Shown here one piece after another: positions 38,001-49,400 of a stretch of DNA of 64,000 nucleotides. How positions within the stretch are numbered: the first letter of the stretch is position 1; every line of letters starts with the position of its first letter. The position numbers and the translations under genes were made by a program. This DNA is from Fasciola hepatica (Eukaryota > Platyhelminthes > Trematoda > Plagiorchiida > Fasciolidae), in NCBI GenBank assembly GCA_948099385.1, contig CANUEZ040000140.1, forward strand, positions 434,001 through 498,000, written 5' to 3'. A model generated the notes under the pieces. That model was not told the DNA's origin. It saw only the letters and a program-made list of their open reading frames with translations, and ran no database searches.

Positions 38001-39518
38001 AATTTAGCGCGGCTCTTCAACGTGGAATATCTAGAATACGAAAAATATTAGGGACAACAGGAATCATAGTTTACCTGTGTATTTCGATGGATAGAAATGC
38101 ATGAGAGTATTTTGTATAAATAAGCTGAGGTACATACGATGAAATACCAGTTTATCAAAGAGCAATATGATAGGTACTGGTCTCTAACAGATAACCTCGT
38201 CGAAGATCAAGAAAAAACAGTTGAGTATGATTAACCGCCTGGCATCGCTAGCAACGACTGTTGGACCTTTTAGATTTTATGAATATCTGTTCTGCATGGA
38301 TGGAAACCTGATTATTCAAATCAAAGAAAATTGGATAATTTCACAAACTGCAAATAAATTGATAACTTTCGTCTTCTATGAACAAGATTGCAATAGAACA
38401 CTCACTACTGAGGGAGACTACAAGAAACCTTCCTTTTAATCGTAAAATAGGCGTACGAAAGCACAACTGAAAGCTCCCTGAATTCGGTCGACGTTCCGGT
38501 AATGCGAACTCGAATTGGTCCATGCATCCCTTCCCTTCCACACCGTCACCGGCTTCATCCTGCACAACATAAATCCAGACTTTCCCTGTAAATGATAATA
38601 AGGCACCAGGCATAAAAGACCACCGGGTCCGATGATCTTCGAACAGTGCTAACTAAAAAAATTCACACACACACACACTCGTAAGAGCATAACCACAGCA
38701 TAGCTTCTTTCAGCTGCCAAAATTTTATTACTGCGGTTGAAAGGCTTTGAATTTCACAATAACTTGGCATAATTCATAAGCTGACTAGCATTGTTTTCAC
38801 TCACATGGAATCCGTATTAGGATATCTTTGATTACGGCTACGTATTGTTGAATATTCGCCTAACCGGATAAGTCAGGCTCCAATTGACTTAACTAAGAAA
38901 CCGAATTTATCGGGGCAATGCATTTCTCATGCAGTTCAGCTCTGGTAGGCACCCAATCACCATTACCGAGTTTTTCGATAGAAAAACGAGTGCTTTATTT
39001 CTTTAGCTCCATTCGTAGGTCAAACATGTCCAAATGCAAACCGGACACAGCCAGACAATATCAGTCACTCAGTTACATTTTGGCGACTTATATCATTGGG
39101 AACCTACGTTAGAAGTACAGCATAATCATGGTCAACTGCCTTATACGTCATTGCTAGATAACCTGCTGTTTGCTATTAACCAGTTGATTTTGATTCAGGT
39201 GGCTTCAGGTCTTCCATGTGAGTCTTACTAGGCAGCTGGAAAGAAGCTTGAAATTGTGTGTAAATCTGACGGAACACTGTTGGACAAGGCCTAAGTGGCT
39301 CCTGTCACAGCGTTTAACTCATTTGTAGCCAAGTGCTCTGTAAGACGTCTCATCTGATTAGTGGTGGCTTCTTTGCCCTTGAAAACATCAATGTAAGTTT
39401 TTAAACCCAGTTAGGACATCATTAGGAGCTTTTTGTTGTTCAGCTGTTCCATCCGCCGATCAGCAACTTGTCTCGTTTTGAACCATCCCTCAAGCAGCTG
39501 CAAAAATTGCACCATTTG
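35053..39518. other. 4466-bp segment present only in arm B
   Basis: Arm A reads GACTTTTGC directly into AAAAATCACGG at 27228-27246. In arm B these two words are 4466 bp apart. The segment holds a tRNA-like SINE (36665-36907), a CA repeat (about 38652-38670), a G10 run (about 37725) and, at 39195-39518, sequence weakly resembling the gag-side region at 40310-40440. The frames at 35645-36130 and 37184-37453 have no family motif. It may be an insertion in arm B or a deletion in arm A; there is no obvious target-site duplication beyond GC. Confidence 0.75.
36665..36907 (-). mobile_element. tRNA-derived SINE
   Basis: On the - strand, 36906-36838 looks like a decayed tRNA. A GATGATG acceptor strand pairs 6 of 7 with the CAACATC end. 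The A-box region is GGTCGAGTGGCTTAGAGC, followed by a CTGGA/TCCAG mini-stem like a class II variable arm and the B-box-like GATTTCAAATCCC. The D-arm and the mini-stem recall Ser or Leu tRNA. At 69 nt it is too short for a working class II tRNA. A body with a CCCCC/GGGGG hairpin follows to about 36665. I take it as a SINE head and body; the 3' end is uncertain. Confidence 0.65.
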
Positions 39519-40450
39519 GCAAAAGTCTTCAGTGCAATAACGTAGTTATCGGCAGTTTCATTTTCATGGCGTTCTTTTCGAAAAACTGAAACGGTTGGAA
39601 TATTTCCTTTGACTGGCTCAAAGAGGGATCACCCGTTGTTCGCATTATTGTCATGGGATCTTCCTGGTCTTCATCTGCATCAAACGAGAATGTGCTCAGA
39701 ACCTAGCAGGCTACGTCTCCGAAGCACTGACGCAGCGTCGCCATCTGACTTCCATTTGACTGGGAATACAGAAGAGTGAGTATGACAAAACCTCTACCTC
39801 CACAGTCCATTCAGCTGCCAAGCGGTTTTGACTTTTCCCGTTCAGTGGACCAGGAAGGGGTATGACAGCGTTCTTCATGAGTTTATCACCATGTTTAGTT
39901 CTGTTCCGGTAGCTCTAGTAAAAAGATAATCCTGCCTTTGAGCCATTTCGTTTATTTTACCGAAAACAAGCAGTTAATATGAGATAGTAAGTGACCACAG
40001 TCAAAACGTGATACGATGTGCATTGTTCCAGAACTCTCCTCATAGACAGGTTCTCTGTCTGGTTCTTCTGGTTGCGTCCCCGATTGGTGAATTTCGCTGA
40101 GGTTGATTAAAACAACTACTGGCCGCTGACTGGCTGATTCCGCTTGGATCGGTGAGAGCTACTGTTCGCGGCTGCCTGGGAACTTCTTTCCGTTTCATCA
40201 CGGGCTGAATGGACCATCGACTCACTTTTCTTGCTTGAGCCTTGCTACTGTCTTCGGCCAGACGATGATTTGCTGTCTGTCAATGAAACTAGGCTGTCTA
40301 TCGACGCGTCCGTCAAAACCCTCAGAAAAATGTTGATTCTGGCTTCAGGCCTTCAAGTTGACTTCACTATGGAGCCGTGCCAAAGTTTGAGATTCTGAGT
40401 GAAACTGACGGAACATCGTCGAACGAATTCAGTGCGAAAACCCTCTGAAC
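39519..40450 (-). mobile_element. Gypsy 5' (gag-side) part in arm B
   Basis: Mirror copy of 26290-27236. The frame 40040-40225 differs from its arm-A partner by one residue (L/P). It lies downstream of the legumain pseudogene in the same sense. It continues after the 4466-bp segment at 35052-34454 and then into the RT at 34453. Confidence 0.6.
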
Positions 40451-43400
40451 TGTATTGAGTTCCAACCCTAACTGTGTGCTGGTTTCTTAGTGGTTACCAC
40501 TTGTATGAAAAGGAGCATAACAGAAAACGGTACAAATACCCCAAGATAGATTCGGAGGAACTTGGACGTGTATTATGCGTAACCTAGTTTCGAATAAATA
40601 ACACTATTACGTAGATAATCTTAACTGAGTTCAGTTATGAACCATGTATTGAAAACTGAGTAAATGAAATATTACTGATACATGAATCGGTATATCAATA
40701 GATTAACAGATACATAAACACGGATGGATAGGTAGACAATCTGATACACAAATTGTCACAGAATATGCATATTTTCTCATTCATTTATCGACCAGTTTCC
40801 CAACTATACATGTAAAACTACTTTATTAGATGCAAACGATATTTATTCGTTAGTTGTGATGGAGTCATCCATTCAGAATAGAAAGTGTGTGCGATCGACT
40901 GGCACTGAATGTTTCTCGAATGGAGTTAGGCGATCACTCACAAGCGGTGAATATTGCTTGCGTAATTACACTTGCGTCGTATCCTTGTTCACATAAGTGA
41001 TCCAATTTTTCCAGATATTTTGCAACTTCCGGTACCTGAAAGGTGACCAGACAAACAAGATGAGGGTTTGCTGGATTAGTATTTGTCTAGAGTAAAATAT
41101 CCGCCGTTCTTTAAAGTCACGTCTTACATTCCGTAGTAAGTCGGAGCTTTTGATTCACTATTGAGATGGTCTTTGTGAGATTCACTAGATAGCTGATCGA
41201 AGCATTTACTGTAATGTTTCAGTGTTAGCCCCAGATTGTACTGTATTTCAAATATATCCAATAGTAAATCTCACATCCGGGTATAAACTGACGAGAGACA
41301 AAGAGTTATAGCAGTTATACCGATGTACCTTATCTTTTAGTGAAGTGCCTCTCTAGGAAATTTATCATAATTCTGAAAATATCCTGTTATTTTCTTCATC
41401 AGCGCATAAATGATCACGACCTATTTAAAAGTGGCAGTCAAATGCTATATTGAGTTGGCAAATCAATCTAAACGACGAAACCTTGGTAATTCTATCCATT
41501 CTAGACAGGAAGCTTCTCCTAAATCCAAGACATAAACCCTACCATCGACTTAGCCAATCTCTGTTGAGGCAATTTGATGTAGTTCGAATAAAAACGGCTT
41601 TTCGTTCCATGATCAGAGAAACAGATGTATATTTATCCATATGGTTACGACTTGTTGTATACTGAAACACTTGATTTTGTACTCAGTATAGGCCTTCTGA
41701 TAGCAGTCCAAATGCTCATGCACATTACTTGGCTTTCCCGAGGGCGCACTTGTGGAAGTGACCTCTTCTACAATCTCATCCAAATTTATTTGGCCATTTC
41801 ACCCGACTGAAAATAATGAAGGGATTCCGAGAATGTTGTACAGTTCATGACAGGTGGAATTTGATTGAAAAGTAACATGTTCAGTCCATTCAAAATGATG
41901 TGTATTGATGCCGAACATAATGGAATGACCGTCTGCGTTATTCGCAGTGAATAATAGAAAAATGTGCTCAGTTACGCTAACCATGTTTTGTTTCCAATCT
42001 CAGTTCTTGAATCACCAGAATGTATACTAGTACAGATCGTCATATCTTTCTGGGAATAGTAATGGTGGTACTTTTCAGAAGTAATTAGAGCAGTAGAGAT
42101 TAGCACGTTTGACCTGATGACAGGACGTTGAAGAATTCTCAGTGATCAAGGTGATAACCCTTTCAAATCTTTGATTTATTCTTACTGGTGTCAGAAAGAC
42201 ATAAATTAGAGGACATTTGCCTCCAGTGCGCGGACTAAGCGCTGTTGTGCCAGTTCCATTCTTTCCGCGACAATGGTTTCTTTAACTGACGCATTAACGG
42301 AATCAAATGTGCAAGGATGGCTGCTGATGTGTGTTGTGGCTTCGTTGACTTTCGGAGGAGAAAATCGTTCGCGATTTTGATACGATTTCGTTTGATTGGT
42401 GGTTTTCCATATAGAAATAGCAACATAATGAAGACCCGGATTATCACAGATGTACGTTTTTTATTCGCCGAGAATTGATACTGCCTCATACTCAGAGTAA
42501 GGTATAATCAATCTGAATCCCATTGCTCATGTCCGTATTGTCATAGTGTGACCCAAAATCACCTGCTTAACTTGTTTGATGTGGCTGTTTCCTGTAGTTT
42601 ATCGAACTCTCTTCTTTTGTTTACCACCACTGGACGTTGGCATTGCTTGGCATACTATTGCCTTATTGTCTGAATGTACACAATTTGGTTGCTAATTAAG
42701 GAATGCCCATGTCCATTTCATGTGCGAATTCATACTTTCCAATACTTTGTAAAATCATATAAAACTTACGTACAGATGTACTCGAAACTCATTCCGAATG
42801 GCGTTAAAATGTACTTTTTTGTTCTCGTACGTGAGTCATAAGGACAGAAGTATAATACTGTGTATCAATAATAACTGACAAGTTGTGGGGAAGCTCTGTG
42901 ACAATAAATCACCTTGGCTGTATCAATGTGTTGAGTAATTATGCTCAAAATTCAGGCAAACCCATGTTTCGTCACAAACAGTGACTCATGAACAGAACGG
43001 ATGACCTTCATATTTAAGAAGCATTTCTTTACCGCATATAATATGAAATCTCTTAAACGTGACAGAATATCTCTTGAAATCCACCGATAGTTACAATAAC
43101 GTAAAATATTTTATCAAAAACCTAATTCTATTTAGGGCTTTAAATGGAAAATCCTTCTTCGTAGCATAGGTTCTAACTGCTTCGACTCTATTCATTAACT
43201 TATGCATTTTTTTATATCTAGATCAATTTCAGATTTCGGTGATTGTACAATTTTATGTTGACAACCAAGATCACATACAGTCAGTTATCTATATTACCTT
43301 ACAGAATGAACTTCATTGGAAGTAGTGTTCCGATAGATTCATATCAGCCATCGATTTTGTGATATACCTTGAATAACTTGAGAAAATCAAACGAGAAGCC

Positions 43401-43859
43401 AATAAACTTTATCAACGTATCATAACTGATGATTCTCATAATTGTTTCTACCATATACCCGTCATACTGATCAAAACGAGTAGTGTGCGAAATGATTGTA
43501 TTCAAAATTTTACCATTCATCGTAATTGCAAATCTTTTATGGTAAGAAAAACGTAATTATGGGACTGCTTCATCATAAATTTGTGCAAGCTTTGAGAAAT
43601 GGGCTGTATGTTCTCCTCTTTGCATTCCATTTTGCTTGTGTTGTAGTCATATAGGAAAAACTTCACTGGGCAGTAAACGGTTGAGAAATGTCTAAAGTAA
43701 CTAAACTGATTGCTCGAAAGTGTGATGCAGACTGACCCAATGATAAATCATGATGCTCTTTTGCATCAGACAATGGAATGTGAGATTTTTGTATGTAATC
43801 ACCACAACAATCCCTTAGAATAAATTATGAAAAATTTGACTGAGAGTTGGATGGTGCTT

Positions 43860-43885
43860 TGTCCCGTGGAATTCGAACCGTACTT
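43860..43885 (-). other. B-box-like remnant of a tRNA-derived repeat
   Basis: The - strand has GGTTCGAATTCCACGGG, a good match to the Pol III B box (GGTTCGANTCC). No A box is found at the expected distance upstream, so at best this is a truncated SINE inside the intron that lacks exons 8 and 9. Confidence 0.3.
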
Positions 43886-45354
43886 TCTGTAGCAGAGAAA
43901 ATCGTAGAAGTTCCATGAATGCATCTGACAGATTATTAAGTAATCCTTTGAAACTTACGCAAGGAAGGGTCAGTGGATTCACTGAATTGCTAGCTGCATA
44001 CTTTTTATTCTTACCGCAAGATTACTGAGGATAAATTAAAATGTCCCATTCTGTCCCATGGCATTTACCTTGTCTGTGTCTGTCATCCAGTTGTAAGAGA
44101 ACTCATCGCCCAGACAAGTATCGATGGTTTTATCGAGACAGAATGTGACCCAGCCTGATTCCGTTGGGTTGGCACCGGCCACAGTGAAAACTGAAATTTT
44201 AGTTTAGGCTGAGGGAACGGGTAGATGTCTGATTAGGAGAGTCGTATAATCATAGATAAACGTTGATTCATACGTCGGTTGTTGCCGAATAGAGTGAAAT
44301 TATTCAAACGAAAACGAACTTCAATTGTGGTGATGATAAAAGCAACCTCATGCAGACTGTTAGATTGCACATCATTAAATTTAATCATAGGCTGAGTAAT
44401 CCGATTACTTACTTTGGACGTTTTCAGGAAGAATTCGCTCAAACATGGATCCGGAGTGACAAGCCTCTATGTAGAGGACCATGTTTCTGTAACGCATTGC
44501 TCTGTTCCTGTCGGCCAAAGTTTTGTTGAGTTCGCTCGCATAAAGCTACAATTTGCTTTTGGACGGGTAAAACAATAAAAAATGACCCCGAAAAATCTAA
44601 TGGTAGGCCACCAATTTATAAGGGTCATATGTAATTTGTAACAAACATAAACGACCTGCGGCATTACCGAACAGTATAATGAAGGAATCTGAATTGACAG
44701 GAATCATGGAATGATATCGGTATTTCACAAGCTTTGTAGCTGAAATAATCCTAGAAGCTTGTCCACTGATGAGACAGAGGGTGTGTAGCCTCATGGAAAA
44801 GATCTATTCCACAAAGTGGTACCAACGTGTGTGAATAGTGATCTGGTGTTAGTGATAATACAGTGTATAGATGATGTATATTTCACAACCTAATCAGATT
44901 CTGCGGGAAGTGGATTTTCTGTATTAACCCGTCGTTCTCACAGAGCAGGTGCATCAACTTACACATGCTACTGTCTCATTCTCTTCACATTTATTCCACG
45001 AAAATAGTATTTCCCATTGTTTAAGAGCTTTGTGCTGCAGACGAGGTGTCTTCCGTCAACATCAGTTGGGCTAACTACCCACACCCCGTTTACACATTTA
45101 GCACTCAACTGGAAGTTTCATTAGCGTAAATCTGAATTCCACCGAGTGGTACAAACAGGCGTTTCGGACGAACACCAAGGCAATAGTTAATCAAGGCTTT
45201 ACGAGACCCTAATCTGAAAATGTGCCGGATGCGATTATGAACTCATTTAACTGCTATTGTGCACAATTTTCGCATTTGGATCTCTCGTAAAATCCTAGGA
45301 AACTGCTTTTACCTACTAGGGGAGACGAAAAATTCAGATCAGCTTGAGAATAAT

Positions 45355-45535
45355 GATGTCACTTCGACTTCACACCGAGTAGCGAAGGAGAGTGACTGTT
45401 AACGGTCCGATCAGATTCAACCCCAAAAAAATTTCATGACATTAGATAACTGATATGTAAGCCCAGGATGAACAAGTCAGCACGAAGGTGTTTGTTGAAT
45501 AATTGGTGCTTACCGCTGAGCTAACCAATTCACAT
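45355..45535 (-). mobile_element. Possible tRNA-derived SINE
   Basis: The - strand reads TTGGTTAGCTCAGCGGTAAGC (45528-45508), a close match to a tRNA D-arm/A box. About 90 nt further is GGGGTTGAATCTGATC, a weak B box. It lies in intron 5 of the pseudogene, which is twice as long as in the intact gene, so an insertion is plausible. Its ends are not defined. Confidence 0.35.
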
Positions 45536-45989
45536 TAAGCTAGTCATCATCTCAAGTTCGTTTGTACGGCGAAAAATCACTTTCCTCGCTTCGTGTAGTA
45601 CAATTTTCAACCCTGTCAACTAGGTTTCTATTCAGTTGTTTTGAAAATTGGACAAACTGATTATTTAGATAAATAAATAAATAAGCTCAGGAAGCCACTC
45701 TGTGGGGATACACAGTTTTATTTTGACAAAACATTTTGTGCTAAATCCACCCAGTTTCAAAACAGCTGCTTGAGCTTCCGAGGGTGGACTAAAATTTTTT
45801 AATCATGCACACAACCGAGGACTTCTGATTTCTCATTTTGTTCTTTTGTCATAAAAAAAGATATCATTTATATATTTATATATATATATTTACATGAAAC
45901 TCATCCACCGAAAGGATAGTCTGCGGTGATGCATGGATTTATTTTATAAAATCATCACGCGGTAAATCCAATCACCTTTTCAAACCGCT

Positions 45990-46470
45990 GTTTGTGCTTC
46001 CTACGATGAACACCACTTGGCAACCAAGTAATCATCCAAGACCCTTTATGAATTTTTTATGTTTTTCCTTTGATAGATGGTATTATTTTCGTATTTTTTT
46101 TTTGGGAAACTCACTTGATGAGGAAGGAAGGCTGTCGCATTTCAAAGTCCCCAAGCAGAAATACAAGTCTTTCAAGCTGCCGTCTTTTGATCTGACACTG
46201 GGAAATACTGTAGATTTTGTCGTGAAGGTAGAAGACCTAATCATGGTTTGGCAGGGTCAGTCACTCCTGTTAGACAACTTCACGGAACAAGAAAATAGCA
46301 CGCATTTGCTCAGACTACTCCAAATGTCACACCAACAAAATCATGTAAGCCTTCATTTAATGTCTAGTTCACATTCTTTATGTTCATTGGTTCATCGGTC
46401 AAGGAATTCTGACAAAAACAACAATTTCGAGTCCAGTAGCCTGTTAGTGTCAAGGGCGTATTATTCTTAG
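45990..46470 (+). other. Unidentified open frame inside pseudogene intron 5
   Basis: A 158-codon frame, antisense to the legumain pseudogene. Its middle (FKVPKQKYKSFKLPSFD, then LGNTVDFVVKVEDLIMVW) reads like protein, but I know no family for it. It is absent from the shorter intron of the intact copy, so it may belong to an inserted element. It could equally be a chance frame. Confidence 0.25.
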
Positions 46471-49400
46471 ATGCCTGATTTAGAAACTGCAAAAAGGACC
46501 CATCTACGGAACTTGGTTGTCTGGTCGATTTCACCGGTTAGAGCTCAGGACGTGAATTATCTTCAGTCCATCAAGACGAGTGTTTGTTATCCCGAGTAAG
46601 GCTTACGGGAAAATAAGCTGACCTGTCCACTCGGAAACACAATCAGGTTTGGAGCCTTATGATCAGTGAATAAAATGAACAAGTTGTCCTCTGATCCACT
46701 GGAAGGAATATTGAAACGGAGGTTACCGATAAAATGTTTGATCACACATGCGTTTTATATAAATACAGATAGATCAAAAAACTGATTTTCCGGTTCCCAG
46801 GTGTACTCGAGTTAGTTAACTTTATGTTTCAAAAACAGTTACCAATAAATTTTTCAGAAAACTCGCCGTATTGTTGTTAGCGAACCAATTTAAATATAAC
46901 TACATGTTCTGGATTCAACGGTGGACTTATAAATTTCTTCTATTTCAGTGTTATAGCCAGAAGGTGATGACCATTTTGCTCATGAAAGAACTAAGTTTCA
47001 TCTGTCATTCCGTGAATGGTGTTTCCAGAAGACAAATCGAAGCTGATCTAATGGTAATATGTTTTACTTGGAACTATAAATGAGGAACCATTGTGAAATT
47101 CAACAAGTTTAGGAACAATTTATCGTGTTATCTTGTGTCGCAGTTCAGTTTGCACCATTGGTTATTTTCTTCAAGCAATAGTTTTGTGTGTACATCATTG
47201 ATACAGAATTGAAGTAGCTTTCTTCTCTAATAATTTGCACCTTTCAGAAAAACATATTTGAATGAGAAAAGCATCATGTAGATCCGTCATATCTCGTTAA
47301 AGTGTTCGCATTATCGAGTATTGTCAATATTTCTTACGATTCATCTACTTTGAATCCGGATTCTTTCGGTTTCCAATCACCTTCTAGCACACGATGGAAC
47401 GTATCTGCTGTAACATCCTGTGAATTAGAAATAAGGACAGTGTTATTGCGCATCTGATCCAAAATTCTTCAGATATGTGCACACTCAAACCACTAAACCG
47501 GGCCCATTGTGATGTATCATGATTTTACAATGACAAATGTGAAAGGCAAATGATTCACTATTAAAATACGTTGAACTTAGTAAAGCGCTAAAATCAAATA
47601 GTCAGTACTTTTCGTGAATATAGTAGAGATTTTCACTGAGAATGCGTCAACTAAAAACAATAATGAAAGCATCTAACACAGGTTTCATAATTACACTCAA
47701 GAAAGAGATAAGTTAACAGGATCAACTCAAATAGTCTCTAACTCATACTGCATGGACGCCCAACTCATCGTTGTACAACAACAAAGAACGTTAAACGTGT
47801 CGTATTCTCATTATGACTACCCAGCATTGCCTACCTTCCTCCAAGTGGGGACTAAAGCTCGGTTACTACGTGATTTGTGTTTTCATTGTAAGTGACGCCC
47901 TACTTCAATTATATTCAATTAGTTTCGATTTCTATCTCGGGGCATTTAGCACCTCAGCAATATGTGAGCCATACCGATTTATCTTGAAGCAAACCCATTT
48001 ATACTTTATTGGCAAAAATATCATTTCCATATCATTCGTTCTTTTAACGTTATGCTTGTTACAAGATGTTTGATCAAAATAACTTGTCTCAATAGATGGA
48101 ATACAAATTGGCCGAGTAGTACTGAAGACGTGTTCCAGTTTTAACACCATTTGAATACGAATTTTGGCAGATTATTATTGTTTTAGAAATACAGAGCACA
48201 AATATTGCTATCTTGTTACATGAAAGACGAGCACTTACTGTTTCTCGATAATCAGTTTTCACTCATGCTTAAACAATCTTGTGCCCATAGTCGTTGAATA
48301 GTTTACCCGGGAACTGGTTTCTGCGAAACGAGTGGAATGAAAATAGAACAATTTCTAACACACTTCTAAATTATGAACATACTGGAATACTTTTGTGCTG
48401 CACCTCGCAAACCTACATTGTTTGAAATCAGCACAGAAAAAAATCTCTACCAACTTCCTCGAAAAACAAAGTTTTGAATTTCACTCTTTGTTACCGGTAG
48501 ACAGACTCTCTATGGACAACCTAGTTCAGTAGGCAGACAACGCACTATCGCCCATCCAAGATCAAGAGTTAGCAAAGAAGACAGCACTTGATTGGACTTT
48601 CAGAATCGCAGAAAAGAGTGGAGCCAGCCAAGCGGATCAGTGGGCCAATCAGCTCCCGAAATTCACCTGGAAAGACTGGAGCAGAACTGAAGAATCTGAA
48701 TGCAACCAAACAAACCATTCAGAAAGGCGGATTTGGAATATCAGTTGACCAATGAATTTCGACGTAATGGTTTGAATATGATTACCACACATTATGTAAC
48801 ACATCTGTTTTGTACCAACAAACTGAGATGGAATGAAACCAGAAAATCCTACTCACTAGAGTTAGTAGGCGAACAACGAACATTTGGTGTGTCACGTAAA
48901 CGGGAAACGTTCTTCACTGCCGAACATTACTGATTTTCATGTAGACTGTTAGAATGAAGTCTGACACAGGTGGAGTATACAGTGATAAGCTGATATCATG
49001 CGGCTAGTTTGGCTCGGGATGACGAAATCGAGTGACCACCTTAGACATTGCTGGAATTTCAGCCGAAGAGAGTTTAGAAATGAAACACTACGTGAAAAGA
49101 AGTTTATTTGAAGTCATCTTACCCTGGTTGATTGGCTACATCATCGTACTTCATGGTGATGATGCTCTCGGGTGGGATTCCATTTCCTCTCAAAAGTTGA
49201 TAAGCGTGACATAAATCGGCCTGCAAATAAGAATTATGCATAAGTTCATCTTCACCAAATTTCCTCAAGTCATTTTTCGCACTGGCTGCCGAATTACTTA
49301 GATGGCGAGAGACTACTCGGGCAGAAATCGCTGTGACATATTCATAGTAAAATCTGTCCAGAGGAAGTTGCAGGAATTACCGCATAAATTTTCCTCTTTA

